From Planctomycetota bacterium (lineage in GTDB: Bacteria; Planctomycetota; Phycisphaerae; Sedimentisphaerales; SM23-30), in contig JAKQBU010000231.1 in assembly GCA_029573975.1 (NCBI GenBank), positions 1 through 15,715 of the forward strand: a stretch of 15,715 nt of DNA. Direction: 5' to 3'. Positions 14,392 to 15,715 of the stretch are shown here, piece after piece. The position numbers and the translations under genes were made by a program. A model generated the notes under the pieces. That model did no database searches and was not told the DNA's origin. It saw nothing but the letters and a program-made list of their open reading frames with translations. Each line of letters starts with the position of its first letter. Position 1 is the first letter of the stretch.

Positions 14392-14448
14392 GTTATATCA
14401 GCGGTTGGAATCCCTGTATAAAAAGTCAGGGTTTTCACGGAGCCGGCC

Positions 14449-15715
14449 ATGATACGAGTGTTATTTTATAGTGCCAGAAGTGAAATTCTTTGCCGTTTGG
14501 CGGAAGGTCTTGCCCGGGAGGCTGTTCCGGAAGATATCCAGATTACCAGTGCCTGCAAAAAAGCACGTTCTGTTGACCCCCAAACTATTTCCCAACTGAC
14601 TGAAGCCGGTATTCAGCTCTCCGATCAGCCTGTCAAAAAGTTATCGGACATTCATCTTTCCCAGTTTGATATCCTGATAGCCTTGACGGACGAGTTGGAG
14701 GATATCTATGTTGGTTTGCCGGGTATGCCGCTGTTATTGCGCTGGGATCTGGAGGAACTGGCGGATTCGGATTCGGAAGATTCCCTCGCCCCCTGGGCTG
14801 GGCTTCGGGACGAACTGCAATTGCGAATACGATTTATGGCCACGTGGAACAGTTTTTCAACCTTGTTAGCCATCAAGCAAAACAACGAAATGATGCTGGA
14901 CCATCTGGCGGACGGGATCATTGTCCATGATATACATCGAATCATTACCTGGTTTAACCGCGCCGCCGAACGAATGACCGGGTATGCTCGCAGTGAGGTG
15001 GTCGGGCGGGATTGCCACGAGGTATTTCCCGGAAACTTTTGCGGCGGCAAATGCGCCTTCTGCGATGATCTTCCGAAAGCGGATACCCTTATCTATCCGA
15101 TTAAAATTACCACCCGGGACGGACGCCCCAAACGCCTTGAAATGTCGGTGGTGGCCCTGCGCAATGACCGCCGGGAAGTCCAGGGGGTGATGGCCTGCCT
15201 GCACGATATTACCGAGGTCTCCCATTTGCGGCAGAAACTAAAAACGGTCCGGCAATTCCACGGCATTATCGGCCAGGAACACAACATGCAGGCCATCTAT
15301 GAACTGATCGGGGATCTGGCCGACAGTGACTGTTCGGTCCTGATTCAGGGTGAAAGCGGGACAGGAAAAGAGCTGGTGGCCAGCGCCATTCACCAGGAAA
15401 GCCGGCGTGCCGGTAAACCTTTTGTCCCTGTCAATTGCGGGGCGCTGCCCGAAGGGGTATTGGAGAGCGAGCTGTTCGGCCATGTGCGCGGGGCCTTCAC
15501 GGGGGCGGTGCGCGACAAGAAAGGCCGGTTTGAACTGGCCGACGGCGGGACCCTTTTTCTGGACGAGGTGGGGGAGCTAAGCCTCAATATGCAGGTCAAG
15601 CTGCTGCGGGTGCTGCAGGAAGGGGTGTTTGAAAAAGTCGGCGGGGAGAAACCGGTGATGGTTGATGTCCGGGTGATCAGCGCCACCAACAAGGACCTGC
15701 GAAAAATGGTCCAGA
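14449..15715 (+). CDS. Sigma54-dependent regulator with LMW-phosphatase/ArsC-like N-terminus and PAS domain (3' end cut)
   Basis: Bacterial enhancer-binding protein that would open sigma54 promoters by ATP hydrolysis; 422 codons are visible and the C-terminus, where a DNA-binding domain would be expected, is outside the window. ATG is set by GGAG (14439-14442) six bases upstream. Residues 1-128 resemble a low-molecular-weight phosphatase/arsenate reductase fold (VLFYSARS...[36 protein letters not shown]). The catalytic Cys is replaced by Ser8 and the P-loop Arg by Leu14, so it is probably a binding domain. A PAS domain follows (145-258) with Cys189, Cys198, Cys202 and Cys205. The AAA+ domain starts near 270: Walker A GESGTGKE (301-308), GAFTGA sigma54 loop (348-353) and Walker [10 protein letters not shown] (368-376). 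All AAA+ residues visible are standard, so it should contact sigma54. Confidence 0.9.
   Translation, partial: MIRVLFYSARSEILCRLAEGLAREAVPEDIQITSACKKARSVDPQTISQLTEAGIQLSDQPVKKLSDIHLSQFDILIALTDELEDIYVGLPGMPLLLRWDLEELADSDSEDSLAPWAGLRDELQLRIRFMATWNSFSTLLAIKQNNEMMLDHLADGIIVHDIHRIITWFNRAAERMTGYARSEVVGRDCHEVFPGNFCGGKCAFCDDLPKADTLIYPIKITTRDGRPKRLEMSVVALRNDRREVQGVMACLHDITEVSHLRQKLKTVRQFHGIIGQEHNMQAIYELIGDLADSDCSVLIQGESGTGKELVASAIHQESRRAGKPFVPVNCGALPEGVLESELFGHVRGAFTGAVRDKKGRFELADGGTLFLDEVGELSLNMQVKLLRVLQEGVFEKVGGEKPVMVDVRVISATNKDLRKMVQ

Overview
The window reads as a chromosomal segment from a moderately GC-rich bacterium, most likely a planctomycete (Planctomycetota, perhaps the Phycisphaerae/Sedimentisphaerales side). 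That is an inference from gene content: a secreted NPCBM-plus-GH36 glycosidase, a SpoIVB-type S55 protein with a signal peptide, a small KR-rich protein behind a CPA2/RCK transporter, and PAS-sigma54 regulators. No rRNA gene is present to confirm it. Start codons are a mix of ATG, GTG and TTG. Many genes have a recognisable AGGAG-type ribosome site, and several sigma70-like promoters can be read directly.

Layout. Positions 1-4407 are on the minus strand: a lipoprotein gene cut by the window edge, tilS (tRNA-Ile lysidine synthase), and a secreted alpha-galactosidase-like GH36 enzyme that probably shares a transcript with tilS. A divergent promoter region at 4408-4655 separates these from a plus-strand run. 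That run holds an M14 metallopeptidase lipoprotein, a Kef-type cation/proton antiporter with an RCK domain and two RCK-C domains, and a 90-residue protein of unknown function. From about 8.0 kb onward the spacing is looser. An S55 (SpoIVB-like) exported protein and an aldehyde dehydrogenase are on the plus strand, then proC and a CPBP intramembrane protease on the minus strand. Last comes a plus-strand sigma54-type regulator, cut by the window end.

The most striking feature is a 93-bp repeat present four times, always in the same orientation, in the spacers of the second half (8028-8120, 10329-10421, 11886-11978, 14300-14391). It has imperfect terminal inverted repeats, a palindromic left end, and three TTGACG/CGTCAA segments that allow mutually exclusive pairing. 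It brackets the aldehyde dehydrogenase gene almost exactly: one copy ends 16 nt before the ATG and the next supplies the stop codon. Two copies lie between a readable promoter and the gene it would drive, so they would be transcribed as leader RNA.

Other points of interest: a regulator whose N-terminus looks like a low-molecular-weight phosphatase/ArsC domain that has lost its catalytic Cys and Arg; a likely independent small RNA at about 14041-14133, ending in a textbook terminator and preceded by an anti-Shine-Dalgarno-like CCTCCTTA; a 9-bp inverted repeat sitting on a promoter upstream of the aldehyde dehydrogenase; and a promoter that would give a leaderless mRNA for the S55 gene. The genes do not form one obvious pathway. 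Envelope functions (lipoproteins, peptidoglycan-type peptidase, antiporter, exported S55 protein, membrane protease) are over-represented.
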